Positions 44,705 to 56,701 of a stretch of DNA of 64,000 nucleotides are shown here, piece after piece. A program made the position numbers and the translations under genes. Below the pieces are notes generated by a model. It ran no database searches. It was not told the origin of the DNA and saw only the letters and a program-made list of their open reading frames with translations. Each line of letters starts with the position of its first letter. Within the stretch, counting starts at the first letter, position 1. Source of the stretch: Maribacter sp. ACAM166. GTDB lineage: Bacteria; Bacteroidota; Bacteroidia; Flavobacteriales; Flavobacteriaceae. The stretch is from contig NZ_VAUW01000004.1 in assembly GCF_005771495.1 (NCBI RefSeq), positions 186,001 to 250,000 of the forward strand. Direction: 5' to 3'.

Positions 44705-46599
44705 GTGATTTTATAGTTAAGTTTGTGTTCCCCTTCTGGGATACGTACAATAAGTTCGTTGTTGCCGTTACTTTTCCGTATTTCTGGCTTTAAACTTAAA
44801 TCGTCTGAGAAGTTTATAAAATAACTTTCGTCATTAATAATATATGAGCCGTTAGGTAATTTTTTAATTTGATGACCCGCAGCAATTTTATGAGCTACCG
44901 GAGTAGCGCCCTTAAATGATATACTACGATTAAAAGATCTGCCGCCAATAGCTGGGGTCATTTTATCAGCAATGTTTGTATTTCCTTTTTGATACCTAAA
45001 AGTAGGAAGTCCTACATCATCTAAATTATACCCGTTGAATTTATAATCGGTGAATTCTGTTGTGAAATCTGGCCACTCGGCATCTGGTTTTGCTAAGGTT
45101 ACAAATTCTGGATCCCCGTGAAATGACACCGTAAAACCAGCAGGAACGCCCAATTGTTTTTCTCCTCGGCTCAACCACATTTCGGTAGCATCAAAAAAAG
45201 CACCATCCCAAACTTTTAATACAGCGCCATTAGTAAGGTCATACGAAAAATGAATGCCTTGTGGTGTGCCTACCGATATACAATGTGTGCGTTTTACTCC
45301 ATTAAAAAGCAAAAAACTACGCTGCAAAACCGCTTCGTCGGCTACATTCACCATAATAATATCTTCTGGTTTAAAGCCCCCTAAGCCGGTGTGATCTAAA
45401 GAACTAGGTGCATGTAAAGCATGTTTTTGAACCCCAGGACCTTCTACTTCTAAACTAAACCCTTGCCTCCAAAACAGGTGTTTATTGTAAATTAATTGAA
45501 AAGGAACTTTTCCTGTATTTAATTTTTTAACCCCAACTCCTAAATCACCTAATCTATGGTCGCCATTTAAATTTATAACCGTGTCCTTATCAATAATAAG
45601 TAGTCCGCCACCCACATTAATTCTATAGTCAAAAAGGTAGTCACCAGATTCAGGAATATTCATCATGCCAGTATATTGAAGAATTTTTTGAGGGTTATTA
45701 CCCGATGCCATTGTAGCTGCAACGCTATCGGTACTAATTTCACGTACCACAGTTTTATTGGCAAGGTTCACTATTACGGTTGAATCACTTTCATACTCCT
45801 TTAGTGTTATATCCGTTAAACTAACTTTTGAATTAGGATATAATTTGTACTTTATATTTTTAAGAGCCACAGCACCATGGTCGCCCTGTATCATTAAAGG
45901 CCCTATTGGTTTTTCATCGTCATATACTGATGCTCTTGTTGGACCAGTAACTTCAACGTTTTCTTGAATTAATGTGCCGTTTAACCATACTTTCTCAAAT
46001 ATGGCGTTCTTTATTTTGTTGCCAGAAGCATCAAATTTTGGCGCATGAAATACTATTTTAAAATGCTGCCACAACCCAGGCGCTTTTGCAGCATTAATTT
46101 TTGGAGCAGAACCTTCATAGCCTTCGTTGCCTTCGCCACGAGCATCATCCCAGCGGTGGTAAATACCGCCCATATCTAAATATTCAGGATTTTTTACACC
46201 CCAACTATCTAAAAGCTGGACTTCATATCTACCTTGAAAATAGAGACCCGAATTAGAGCCTTCTGGCATCATTACATCTATTTCAAGCTCCATATCACCA
46301 TGCTCAAAAGCGGTAAAAAGATGCCCTTTATTTTGCTCGGTTTGCTGGTTCAGTAAAACCACAGTACCTTCCTCCGTTATAAGTATTTTTTCTTTAGTCT
46401 GATCGGCGTAAACACTCCCAACTATTTTCCAGTTTTCAGGAATTTCTTTGAAGTCGGATGTTCCGTCCAAAGCAATAGTCTTGAAAGGGAGAAAGGTCAA
46501 AACCTTTTCTGGAATCCTGGCGGTATCTGTTTTACTGTTCTTGTCATAACAAGCTAAAATTAAGCATAGTAGTATTATGTAAATAACTGTTTTTTTCAT
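44698..46599 (-). CDS. Large DUF1080 (3-keto-disaccharide hydrolase-type) lipoprotein
   Basis: 633 residues. Lipoprotein signal with lipobox LILAC. The N-terminal ~230 residues are the DUF1080 fold (SGLYFQGRYEVQLLDSWG, ALKNIKYKLYPNSKV). The remaining ~380 residues include a PA14-like or sugar-binding part (QYTGMMNIPESGDYLFDYRI) and a further unassigned domain (DGAFFDATEMWLSRGEKQLG, GVPAGFTVSFHGDPEF). First gene of the operon with the propeller-cupredoxin protein. Such pairs are typical of periplasmic sugar-processing systems; substrate unknown. Confidence 0.8.
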   Translation of the reverse strand: MKKTVIYIILLCLILACYDKNSKTDTARIPEKVLTFLPFKTIALDGTSDFKEIPENWKIVGSVYADQTKEKILITEEGTVVLLNQQTEQNKGHLFTAFEHGDMELEIDVMMPEGSNSGLYFQGRYEVQLLDSWGVKNPEYLDMGGIYHRWDDARGEGNEGYEGSAPKINAAKAPGLWQHFKIVFHAPKFDASGNKIKNAIFEKVWLNGTLIQENVEVTGPTRASVYDDEKPIGPLMIQGDHGAVALKNIKYKLYPNSKVSLTDITLKEYESDSTVIVNLANKTVVREISTDSVAATMASGNNPQKILQYTGMMNIPESGDYLFDYRINVGGGLLIIDKDTVINLNGDHRLGDLGVGVKKLNTGKVPFQLIYNKHLFWRQGFSLEVEGPGVQKHALHAPSSLDHTGLGGFKPEDIIMVNVADEAVLQRSFLLFNGVKRTHCISVGTPQGIHFSYDLTNGAVLKVWDGAFFDATEMWLSRGEKQLGVPAGFTVSFHGDPEFVTLAKPDAEWPDFTTEFTDYKFNGYNLDDVGLPTFRYQKGNTNIADKMTPAIGGRSFNRSISFKGATPVAHKIAAGHQIKKLPNGSYIINDESYFINFSDDLSLKPEIRKSNGNNELIVRIPEGEHKLNYKITW

Positions 46600-46780
46600 T
46601 TTTTAGGTATCTGAATTTTATGAAACTATCAAGGAAAAATAAGTGGGTTTAGCCAAAAACCCCGTACTAAAGTAACGTCTTTTTTATTGTAATTAAATGG
46701 TGTACTACCTCTAAGTTCTTTATTAGCATGTAAAATAGGGTGTAGAAAGTCCAACTAAACGATTTAATATTTATTTCCCA

Positions 46781-46930
46781 TTCCACACACATTACACTCC
46801 TCGCCTGCCGTCGGCTCGCATAATTAGTGTTCCATTATCCAAGTAGAAGAAACTTTTTAGAAGAAAAATTTATAGAAAGTGAAGTGCCAAATACTTTGCT
46901 TTACCCAAGCAAAGTGTCATAACGCAAGAC
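46781..46930. repeat. Dispersed degenerate repeat, copy 1
   Basis: Begins with CCACACACATTACACTCC and CTGCCGTCGG, carries AGAAGAAACTTTTTAGAAGA at 46845-46864 and AGTGCCAAA, and ends near AAGCAAAGTGTCATAACGC. The same landmarks in the same order occur at 50259-50470 and, more weakly, at 62635-62815. Confidence 0.6.
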
Positions 46931-47049
46931 ATTATAGTACATTTTGTGTTCGTAGTTTAGCCAGTGGCTGAAGTACTAATCAAGAAAGCTGGTGCGGTGG
47001 TATAATTCCAACGAAGTTTAACCCAAGTAGCTAAAATGTAGTATTATGT
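46929..47049. repeat. Second extended hairpin element (121 nt)
   Basis: Terminal arms ACATTATAGTACATTTT (46929-46945) and AAAATGTAGTATTATGT (47033-47049) pair with 15 of 17 bases. The interior holds a small GCC-AGT-GGC hairpin. The right end continues as TATTATGTAAAATATCCC (47042-47059), identical to the end of the 91-nt hairpin at 42062-42152. Confidence 0.7.
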
Positions 47050-47873
47050 AAAATATCCCAGAAGCCTAGGTTTTCATAAGATTAATTGGAACTTGGGTCA
47101 TTAAACTAATAAGCGGTTTGCTTCGCAGAGTTTTTTAAAACATTATGTAGCTATAATTAGCCGTTATGTAAAATAGCCGCTACCAAGCGCTCGATTGTTT
47201 TATAAAATCAAATTGCTCTGGCAATTTATTTTACACACAATTATCCAACGCTTGCCAACGCCAAAATAAAAGCTAATCTTTTTGCTCTTATTAAAAATAG
47301 CGTATTCGATAAAATGTACTTAATAAAAAATTTTAGACGATTCTCGTAAGCTTGCCACAAGAGGATAAATTAATCCTTTTTTTCTTTCTGTCATTATCTT
47401 TTTTCTTGAAACAAAAGAAACAAAAATTAAAGGCTGCATATAATTTTGGAAACAATTAACGGTTCATTCGCTATATTTTAGGAAACATTGTAACTCGTTT
47501 ACATTGAGATGAAACCCTTTGTATAATTAAAACTCTTAAGAAACTCTATTACTAAACACCTAAAATATGAACGCTCACTTCACCTTATTGTTTTACCAAA
47601 ATTGTTTTAGACCAGCAAACACTAGAAAAAGTTGCATTTAGTAACCTTTTTAGGTGTATTGGTAGTCAAGATACCAACCCCACTTTTATTCTAATATTCA
47701 TTTATAAAATCTGGTATTAATATTTGTATCTTGTACTCCTTTTTTGGATTAGGAAATTTCCTTTTATATAATAGCCTAAATTTCTAATTCAACCATTCGA
47801 ATCAAATGACCATAAGTCTCGTATTTTTAAAAATTGGACAACCGGGACTCCATCCTTAATAAATTCTTCTATA

Positions 47874-49841
47874 ATGAAAAATCTACTACATCGTATCGTT
47901 TGCGTTCTAGTCTGTTTCTATTCTTTATCCGGTATTTGCCAAGAACGCCCGAACATCGTACTGATATTTCCTGATAATCTTGGGGTTGGGGAAGTAAGTG
48001 CATACGGAAACCCGCGTGGAACAACAACACCGAATATCGACCGGATAGGTACCGAAGGTATTCGATTAAACAACTTCAATGTAGAATATTCATGTGTTGT
48101 GTCTAGAATAGCTATCCTTACCGGAAGATATGCTGTTCGTACGGGTGAAGGAGCAGAGGGAGACGGCATGACTTTATGGGAAGAGACTATAGCCGAGCGA
48201 TTAAAAACGGTAGGCTACTCCACCGCCCTTTTCGGAAAATGGCATGTCGGCGGCCCTTCTTGGAAGGGAAAGCGAGAACCGACCCATCAGGGTTTCGATG
48301 AATGGTGGGGCATACCTGGAACTAGCCATACTGCACAATTTACATCTTTCGACGGGTTCGACTCAGACCGATTTGAAACTCCTTATATATGGGAAGGAAA
48401 ACAAGGACAATCTTCCAAAAAGGTGAAACCCTACGATATTGACTCAAGACGCACCATCGATAGAGAAGCTGCCAAAAAAGGTATCGATTTCATGAAGCGA
48501 AATGTAAAGGAGAAGAAGCCTTTCTTTTTGTATTACCCCATGACCCAAGTACATTTTCCAACCCTTACCCATCCTGATAAAATGGGATCAACCGGTGCCG
48601 GCGACTTGGCAGATGCTATGGCCGATGTTGATTTTAATGTAGGGCTGATATTGGCGGAAATCAAGAGACTTGGGATTGAAAAAAATACCTTGGTTATTTG
48701 GTGTACCGATAACGGTGCCGAAATGAGAAGACCTTGGCGTGGATCGGCCGGGCCATGGCGTGGGTATTACAATTCTGCAATGGAAGGCGGCATAAGAACT
48801 CCTTTTGTAGCCATGTGGCCTGGTAAAATCAAACCAGGACAGGTATCCAACGAAATGATGCATGAGGTGGATTTGTTTCCAACACTAACTACGGCAGCAG
48901 GAATTTCTGAGCCAATACCAACAGATCGTGCTTTTGACGGGCTCAATCAATTATCCTTCTTAGAAGGAAAACAAACGTATTCGAATCGGGAAAACGCCAT
49001 CTTTTTGGCACGACAGGGATATGTGATGGCGGTGAAATGGGAAAATTGGAAGTTGTGGTATTATTTTGATACTGAGGAGCAAGATGCAGATCCTAATCAT
49101 CTAGTACGATTATTCGATTTGAACGTAGACCCAAGGGAGGAATTTGATGTAAAGGATTTTTATCCTTGGGTGATTCCGGTAATGGACAGTATCGTGGCGA
49201 ATTATGAAGCATCTCTCATAAAACACCCTCGTGTCCCGAGTAGGGCGCCTGACCCGTATATTCCACCTACTGTGGGTTCTGGCGAACCGGTTCAGGTGTT
49301 TACAAGATCCGACAGGGAAGTTCTCGCACCACGTTCGGAAGCGCTTGAAAATCCGGATTTTTCTGGATCATGGTCCACCAAGGCCATAAAGTCATCACCT
49401 GCAAGAAGAGGGGAAAAACCTGAACCGATGCCTAGCCTTGGGAGCGGTTGGGGAGATGAAATTTCCATTCTACATAAGCCAGATACCCTAACAGTTGAAC
49501 GGGTCATCTTCTTGCCGAGGGAGATGCAGCCTCCAGTTCGATACCGTTTTGACTTGAATGGATCTGTGACAGAAAATCTAATCAACGTTGGCCGGTCAGG
49601 ACCAGCACCTAGTTCGAGAACCAAGTGGGACGAAAACCGGTTGGTGATTACAACTTTTTACCCTCATATAAATCCAGAAGATGGGCAGTGGACAAAGAGT
49701 AAGATAACACAAACACTTTGGCTGCAACCAGCTACCGGCACACCATGGGAGCCTTCATTGGTAGTAGAAACGACAAGATACTCCATAACAAACGGACGAC
49801 CTTCGACCAACCGCACAGTGTACCATAAAGGATTCCGTTGA
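47874..49841 (+). CDS. Secreted arylsulfatase-family protein with altered active-site motif
   Basis: 655 residues. Signal peptide ends SGICQ. The sulfatase fold is recognised from RPNIVLIFPDNLGVGEVSAYG (in pieces RPNIVLIFPD and NLGVGEVSAYG), LFGKWHVGG, TQVHFPTLTHP, LVIWCTDNGAE and GGIRTPFVAMWPGKI. The nucleophile motif is SCVVSRIAILTGR: Cys74 and Arg78 are there, but the usual Pro at position 76 (C-x-P-S-R) is Val. About 190 extra residues after 460 form an unassigned C-terminal beta-rich domain. G+C content in sampled lines is near half, above the neighbours. Presumably acts on sulfated polysaccharide. Confidence 0.85.
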   Translation: MKNLLHRIVCVLVCFYSLSGICQERPNIVLIFPDNLGVGEVSAYGNPRGTTTPNIDRIGTEGIRLNNFNVEYSCVVSRIAILTGRYAVRTGEGAEGDGMTLWEETIAERLKTVGYSTALFGKWHVGGPSWKGKREPTHQGFDEWWGIPGTSHTAQFTSFDGFDSDRFETPYIWEGKQGQSSKKVKPYDIDSRRTIDREAAKKGIDFMKRNVKEKKPFFLYYPMTQVHFPTLTHPDKMGSTGAGDLADAMADVDFNVGLILAEIKRLGIEKNTLVIWCTDNGAEMRRPWRGSAGPWRGYYNSAMEGGIRTPFVAMWPGKIKPGQVSNEMMHEVDLFPTLTTAAGISEPIPTDRAFDGLNQLSFLEGKQTYSNRENAIFLARQGYVMAVKWENWKLWYYFDTEEQDADPNHLVRLFDLNVDPREEFDVKDFYPWVIPVMDSIVANYEASLIKHPRVPSRAPDPYIPPTVGSGEPVQVFTRSDREVLAPRSEALENPDFSGSWSTKAIKSSPARRGEKPEPMPSLGSGWGDEISILHKPDTLTVERVIFLPREMQPPVRYRFDLNGSVTENLINVGRSGPAPSSRTKWDENRLVITTFYPHINPEDGQWTKSKITQTLWLQPATGTPWEPSLVVETTRYSITNGRPSTNRTVYHKGFR

Positions 49842-50608
49842 TGGTGTAAACTAGGTCATAATTTACGTTGAGCTTGACTTGATTTAATCTTTTACCTATG
49901 ATTTTCATACCACTTAGCTGGAGGGCAGATATAAACTAAGCCAATTTTGGCTTTGCTGATGAGTTTATAAACGCCCATCTTCTCGCATACGTGCTTCAAC
50001 TTATTTCATACTATCAGGTAGCGATTTATACCTTACACTGATTTGGAGACCCTCAATGAGTTTGATTTTAAGCGAAAGAAACTTGGTACTATTAGTTTGA
50101 TTCTGACACACAGGATTTCGTAGATATTCGCAATCATTTGTGTATTCTCCAGTTTAGATTTGTGCTTTTATTGATCTGTCCTGCTGTTCGGTAAAGGTTA
50201 CCGTTCTCCATATTGTTGCATAACTATGATTAAATAATTTAGCCTCATTTACAATAGTCCATTCTATACACATTCCCACTTCACTCCTATCGTCGCTTCG
50301 GTGCAGCGTATATCCATTACCTTTTCAGAAGAAACTTTTTAGAAGAAAAAATTAAAGAAAGTCTAGTGCCAAAGACGCAGAGCATCGACCCGCTAAAAAT
50401 AGAAAAGGTCTCCCAGACCCATTTTTTTATGACGTACCTAAGTAAAGTGCCATAATGCGGAACACTATAGAACAAATATGTGTAATTATTTAAAAGCTGT
50501 TTTACTGGAATATTTATTTAGAATGGAAATCTATTTTTAGTTTAAATTATACAGATGAGCATCCTAAAATCAATTTTAAAAAGAAGTGCTTTGATTTGCT
50601 GCTGTTGA
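49842..50608. other. Non-coding gap with dispersed repeat copy 2
   Basis: No gene-like frame; the right half holds the second copy of the dispersed repeat (50259-50470). The left half shows nothing recognised. Confidence 0.6.
50259..50470. repeat. Dispersed degenerate repeat, copy 2
   Basis: Shares with copy 1 the start (CCATTC..ACACATTCCCAC), CACTCCTATCGTCGC, AGAAGAAACTTTTTAGAAGA (50327-50346) plus AGTGCCAAAG, and the end AAGTAAAGTGCCATAATGCG. It contains an extra stretch with AAAAGGTCTCCCAGACC that copy 1 lacks. Confidence 0.6.
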
Positions 50609-51388
50609 TTACAACACCGTACCATTGTCTAACCAACGCTTTAAAAGGGTATCATTATGAGAAATAGCGACCAGATGAAATTTAGTAAATCGCTTAAAAA
50701 CGCGTGATTCTTTGAGCGTTTCCATACACACCGACACTGGATTAAGATAGTTGGAATGAATTAGAAATAGTTCTCCTTTACGTTTTAAAAGATAGCCAAC
50801 ATGACCCTCGTCAAAACCTATAAAATAGAGTCCTTCTTGCGTTAAGCGATCAATCTCTGCAAATGCTTTTTCTGGAGTATCCTGAACAACCTTGTTTATT
50901 ACCGAGCCACAACTAATCATTTTAGCCTCGTCAATTGGTGATTTTTGAGCCAATTTATACCGGTTGATATTTACACCCATATCGCGTAGGGTGGTTGATA
51001 TAAAATAACCACATGCAATTTTACCTTCATTAGGTATCGCTGTATGACCCCCAAAACTCCAAGGAGTTCCGTACCAGTGCGGTATAATCTTATCTACTAA
51101 TTGATTGGCAAAAGCTGTTTTAATGTTGTTAAAAGAAATAGTGCCCAATCGAAGGCCTTCTTTTAAACGCAAACGAAGTTGACCAACATCTACTTTGGTG
51201 TTGGCATAAGAATCAACAATACTATCTGAATTGGCATTAAACTCAACCATTACTCCTTCCTTAAAACGCCTTGTATTTATTATATGCAGAGGTTTCTCAG
51301 CAGCAATGCTATAAGATGTCACCTTATCTATTTTAGGAGGCATTTCATTTGTAAAGCCTAAAGAAAGTAGTAAAGAAAAAAATAACAT
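50609..51388 (-). CDS. Secreted NlpC/P60- or papain-like cysteine hydrolase (putative)
   Basis: 259 residues with a hydrophobic N-terminal signal (MLFFSLLLSLGF). A candidate active site is Cys in IPNEGKIACGYFISTTL, His in GFDEGHVGYLLKRK and a polar residue in LIHSNYLNPVSV, with the preceding YGTPWSFGGHTA typical of amidase-type folds. Predicted to act on cell wall or peptide. The neighbouring 51493-52425 gene has a similar Cys/His layout, suggesting a pair. Family assignment is by motif layout only. Confidence 0.6.
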   Translation of the reverse strand: MLFFSLLLSLGFTNEMPPKIDKVTSYSIAAEKPLHIINTRRFKEGVMVEFNANSDSIVDSYANTKVDVGQLRLRLKEGLRLGTISFNNIKTAFANQLVDKIIPHWYGTPWSFGGHTAIPNEGKIACGYFISTTLRDMGVNINRYKLAQKSPIDEAKMISCGSVINKVVQDTPEKAFAEIDRLTQEGLYFIGFDEGHVGYLLKRKGELFLIHSNYLNPVSVCMETLKESRVFKRFTKFHLVAISHNDTLLKRWLDNGTVL

Positions 51389-51492
51389 GGGTTTTTGAAG
51401 ATTCAGGAGTTAAACGCTGTGTTTATAACGTATTATATAAGAGGAAATTACAATTAAAAAGTTAAAGTTTTATTATACCTTATCGTTGTCCT

Positions 51493-52425
51493 TTAGATAC
51501 TTAGGTTCACTGCCCACCACACATCATAATCTCTAGGGACTAAAGGTCTATAACTTTGAAAACCTTGATCGGCTATTTTAAGCCCAATAATTGCATCATT
51601 TTCATTGCGCACATAGCCTATAAAAATAAATGAATGTCCATACGGATCTAGTTTTTGGACATCTACGCCTTTTACTACCTGTTCATAATCTTCTTTATAC
51701 CGCCAAACTTGCATGAGTGCTCCGGGTTTCAATTGGCCACTCCAAATGTCTGTTGTATCAACCAATGTACCCATACCGGCATAAGCAATAGCACCAGCAT
51801 TACCCTTACCCCTATATTCTTCTGGAAGGCTTAGCCATTTTGGGTGTGTGTCTGTAGCGGAAGCGTATAGCAAATTAAAAGCCTGTTTAGAGGTATATAA
51901 TTTTGTGGCCATGCTATTTGGTAGGTCTTGATAGGGTAAATGACCGTGAACCTCTTTATACGCCTGTTCAAAACGACCTTTACTTACCGAAAGGCAATGT
52001 CCGCCAGGCTCCTTATTTGCGCTGTTGAGATAATTCTCTACTATCTTTTCAGCCACCAGGCTTTTACTCTCTAAAATAGTAGAATTTGTAAATTCTTCTC
52101 CTAAAATTGCTTGTGATACATTTTCATTTTCTTCCATACTAGTACCGATTTGTGTCAATGAATCTATAGTATTAGATAGTATGGGTGTTTCTAGCACTGG
52201 ATCTTGGCTAATATATGAATGATCATCAGAACCATAATCTTGTGCGGTAGTTGCTGTATAGCCAGTACTGCTATGTACTTGTGTAGAATTTTGACCCGAA
52301 CTCGAAGGGTTTGTGTTCTGCTTATTTTGTTTGGTCGACGAACAACCCAATAGCATTATAAGAATTATAAAAGCGGAGTATGTAATAGACTTTTTTAGCA
52401 ACATTTTTAATGGGATGTGCCTCAT
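51493..52425 (-). CDS. Lipoprotein with cysteine-hydrolase-like Cys/His layout (putative)
   Basis: 310 residues from the first ATG (52425), with an alternative start at 52404. Lipobox LLGC, then a Ser/Thr/Gln-rich linker to about residue 135. The C-terminal domain has GHCLSVSKGRFEQAYKE (candidate Cys) and YGHSFIFIGYVRN (candidate His) and ends IADQGFQSYRP with a possible Asp. It lies 104 bp upstream of the other Cys/His protein on the same strand. No definite family. Confidence 0.5.
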   Translation of the reverse strand: MRHIPLKMLLKKSITYSAFIILIMLLGCSSTKQNKQNTNPSSSGQNSTQVHSSTGYTATTAQDYGSDDHSYISQDPVLETPILSNTIDSLTQIGTSMEENENVSQAILGEEFTNSTILESKSLVAEKIVENYLNSANKEPGGHCLSVSKGRFEQAYKEVHGHLPYQDLPNSMATKLYTSKQAFNLLYASATDTHPKWLSLPEEYRGKGNAGAIAYAGMGTLVDTTDIWSGQLKPGALMQVWRYKEDYEQVVKGVDVQKLDPYGHSFIFIGYVRNENDAIIGLKIADQGFQSYRPLVPRDYDVWWAVNLSI

Positions 52426-52864
52426 TTCTTAAGCTTGTATTCACGTTTTTTAAATCGGTTTAGATAAACCTAGTAATTGCTATAGCGCGGTGTTATTCAA
52501 CATACACTAGTGCAAGTACAAAGGTAACAAAATTAGCGGCTTTTTTTTATATTGAATGGTTTTGAAAAACTATGAGTAACAGTACTATAACACACTCATT
52601 TTAGGCCAAGTATACGCTTAAAAGTACGTAACTCACATTTGTAAAATTTAATAAGGATTTTCTGAATTTTTTGTTCTTTAGATGCATTATTCATGATGTT
52701 GTAAATGTTTCGTTCATGCTATTAGTATCTACTTCCTGAAAATTGTCACACAAAACGCACTTTAAAGTATTGGAATTACCAAAATACTTAGCAGGACGGT
52801 ACTTTAGACATGGCTTGTAAAAAGAATAAAATACCCAGTAGTGCATACCGCTATTCACTCCTAA
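52426..52864. other. Intergenic gap
   Basis: No gene-like frame and no strong stem-loop. AT-rich with a TTTTTTT tract near 52541. Nothing recognised. Confidence 0.5.
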
Positions 52865-54046
52865 TTATTCTTTAAGTAGTGTTTCAAGATGTAATGTTTT
52901 TAAATGCTCCCATAGTTCTTCTGGCGTTATATTGTTTGCCTCTGCTTTCACTACAAACCGATTATTCGCGTTATAAGTTACTAGCGTTTTAGCATCCTTC
53001 TCATTATAATCTACAATTACTCGTGTATCATCCATCTTTGAGGCACTTTTATACCCCGTATCGGTTGTATCATTCCAATCTCTGCTTGCCATATCTTGCA
53101 TTAGGGTAAACGTACTTGCGGCTTCTTGACTATCAGCACAATCAACAATGGTAAGATCTATAACTTTAGCGCCGTTTTCAAAAATAAGCGCTACATTATT
53201 CGTGGTAGGCATACGCTCTATGGTTTTGCCAATCTCATAGCTGGTTCGTTTTAAGTTGCCTAACTTTTTTGGCACCCAATTTTCGTAGACTTCTTTGGTT
53301 ATTGGTGTTAACATCACCAATTGATGCTCTATTTCTAAAAACTCATCATTCGCCCAATATTTTAAATACCAATGCATAGTATCTGGTATTTCTGTTATTG
53401 ATGTTTTAGTGATTGATTTTGGTAAACTGCCTTTTTCTGTACCATCTACCCAATCCTCTTTTTCTAATAAGGTGTTTAGAATCATATTCCATCCATTTTT
53501 TAATTGAAGATTATAAGCCGTGGTTTCATTAAAACTATACACATCTTCCCATGCTAACTTTTTACTACAATTTGCCTTCGCAGTAGTCTCATTATCGCTA
53601 TAGACCCAATAAATGGTACTACCCAATTGCTTATTATTATGTTCTTGGTTTTTTTGTGTAGAGGGTATTACAGCACCTACTTGTTGGTCATATTTGTATA
53701 AAAAAAGTGTTTCAACGAGTACTGGTTTTACATTTTCATTGGTAATCGTAGCGCTAGAATCTTTGCAAAAAGTGCCTCCTGTCAATTGCTGAATTGATGT
53801 TACATAGTTTTCGCTTCCTTCAATTTTACTTAAATCTAATTCTGACCAGTTTAGATGAATGGTTCCGTCTGCAGTAATTTTACCTACCGATATTGGATTT
53901 TCGTATCCAAAAGGAATAGCCTTAATCTCTAATTCGCCTTTGGTATAGTTATTAATTTTAAGGGAGGTGTTTTGTGTTTTTTGAGCTACTACAAATTGAA
54001 ATAGCGTACATACGAACAGAAATAATACACCGATTTTACTTTTCAT
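52865..54046 (-). CDS. Secreted protein of unknown function
   Basis: 393 residues with a signal peptide (KIGVLFLFVCTLFQFVVAQ). The mature part is polar with alternating strands and many Thr and Asn. C-terminal half includes ERMPTTNNVALIFENGAKV, DCADSQEAASTFTLMQ and DTRVIVDYNEKDAKTLVTYN, like small periplasmic sensor or binding domains. No family identified. Single gene on the minus strand. Confidence 0.6.
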   Translation of the reverse strand: MKSKIGVLFLFVCTLFQFVVAQKTQNTSLKINNYTKGELEIKAIPFGYENPISVGKITADGTIHLNWSELDLSKIEGSENYVTSIQQLTGGTFCKDSSATITNENVKPVLVETLFLYKYDQQVGAVIPSTQKNQEHNNKQLGSTIYWVYSDNETTAKANCSKKLAWEDVYSFNETTAYNLQLKNGWNMILNTLLEKEDWVDGTEKGSLPKSITKTSITEIPDTMHWYLKYWANDEFLEIEHQLVMLTPITKEVYENWVPKKLGNLKRTSYEIGKTIERMPTTNNVALIFENGAKVIDLTIVDCADSQEAASTFTLMQDMASRDWNDTTDTGYKSASKMDDTRVIVDYNEKDAKTLVTYNANNRFVVKAEANNITPEELWEHLKTLHLETLLKE

Positions 54047-56627
<2,581 letters not shown>

Positions 56628-56701
56628 CGGTAATCAGCTAAAAGGAACTAGTACTTTTATGAACTCCCACTCCAAGTTATATACTGAAAACGATCACCTG
56701 A

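Larger units (their letters stand above)
46600..47873. other. Repeat-rich non-coding gap right of the DUF1080-propeller module
   Basis: 1.27 kb with no gene-like frame. Contains the dispersed repeat copy 1 (46781-46930), the second long hairpin (46929-47049), the motif CGTTATGTAAAATAGCCGC near 47163 followed by a variable hairpin (AAATTGC / GCAATTT), and a 12-bp palindrome AGGAAATTTCCT at 47751-47762, 112 bp before the sulfatase start. The rest shows nothing recognised. Confidence 0.65.

Noticed and set aside
42062..47340. Classifying the flanking hairpin repeats outright as an integron cassette
   Set aside because: There is no integrase or attI, and the two genes run opposite to the usual cassette orientation; kept as a hypothesis only.
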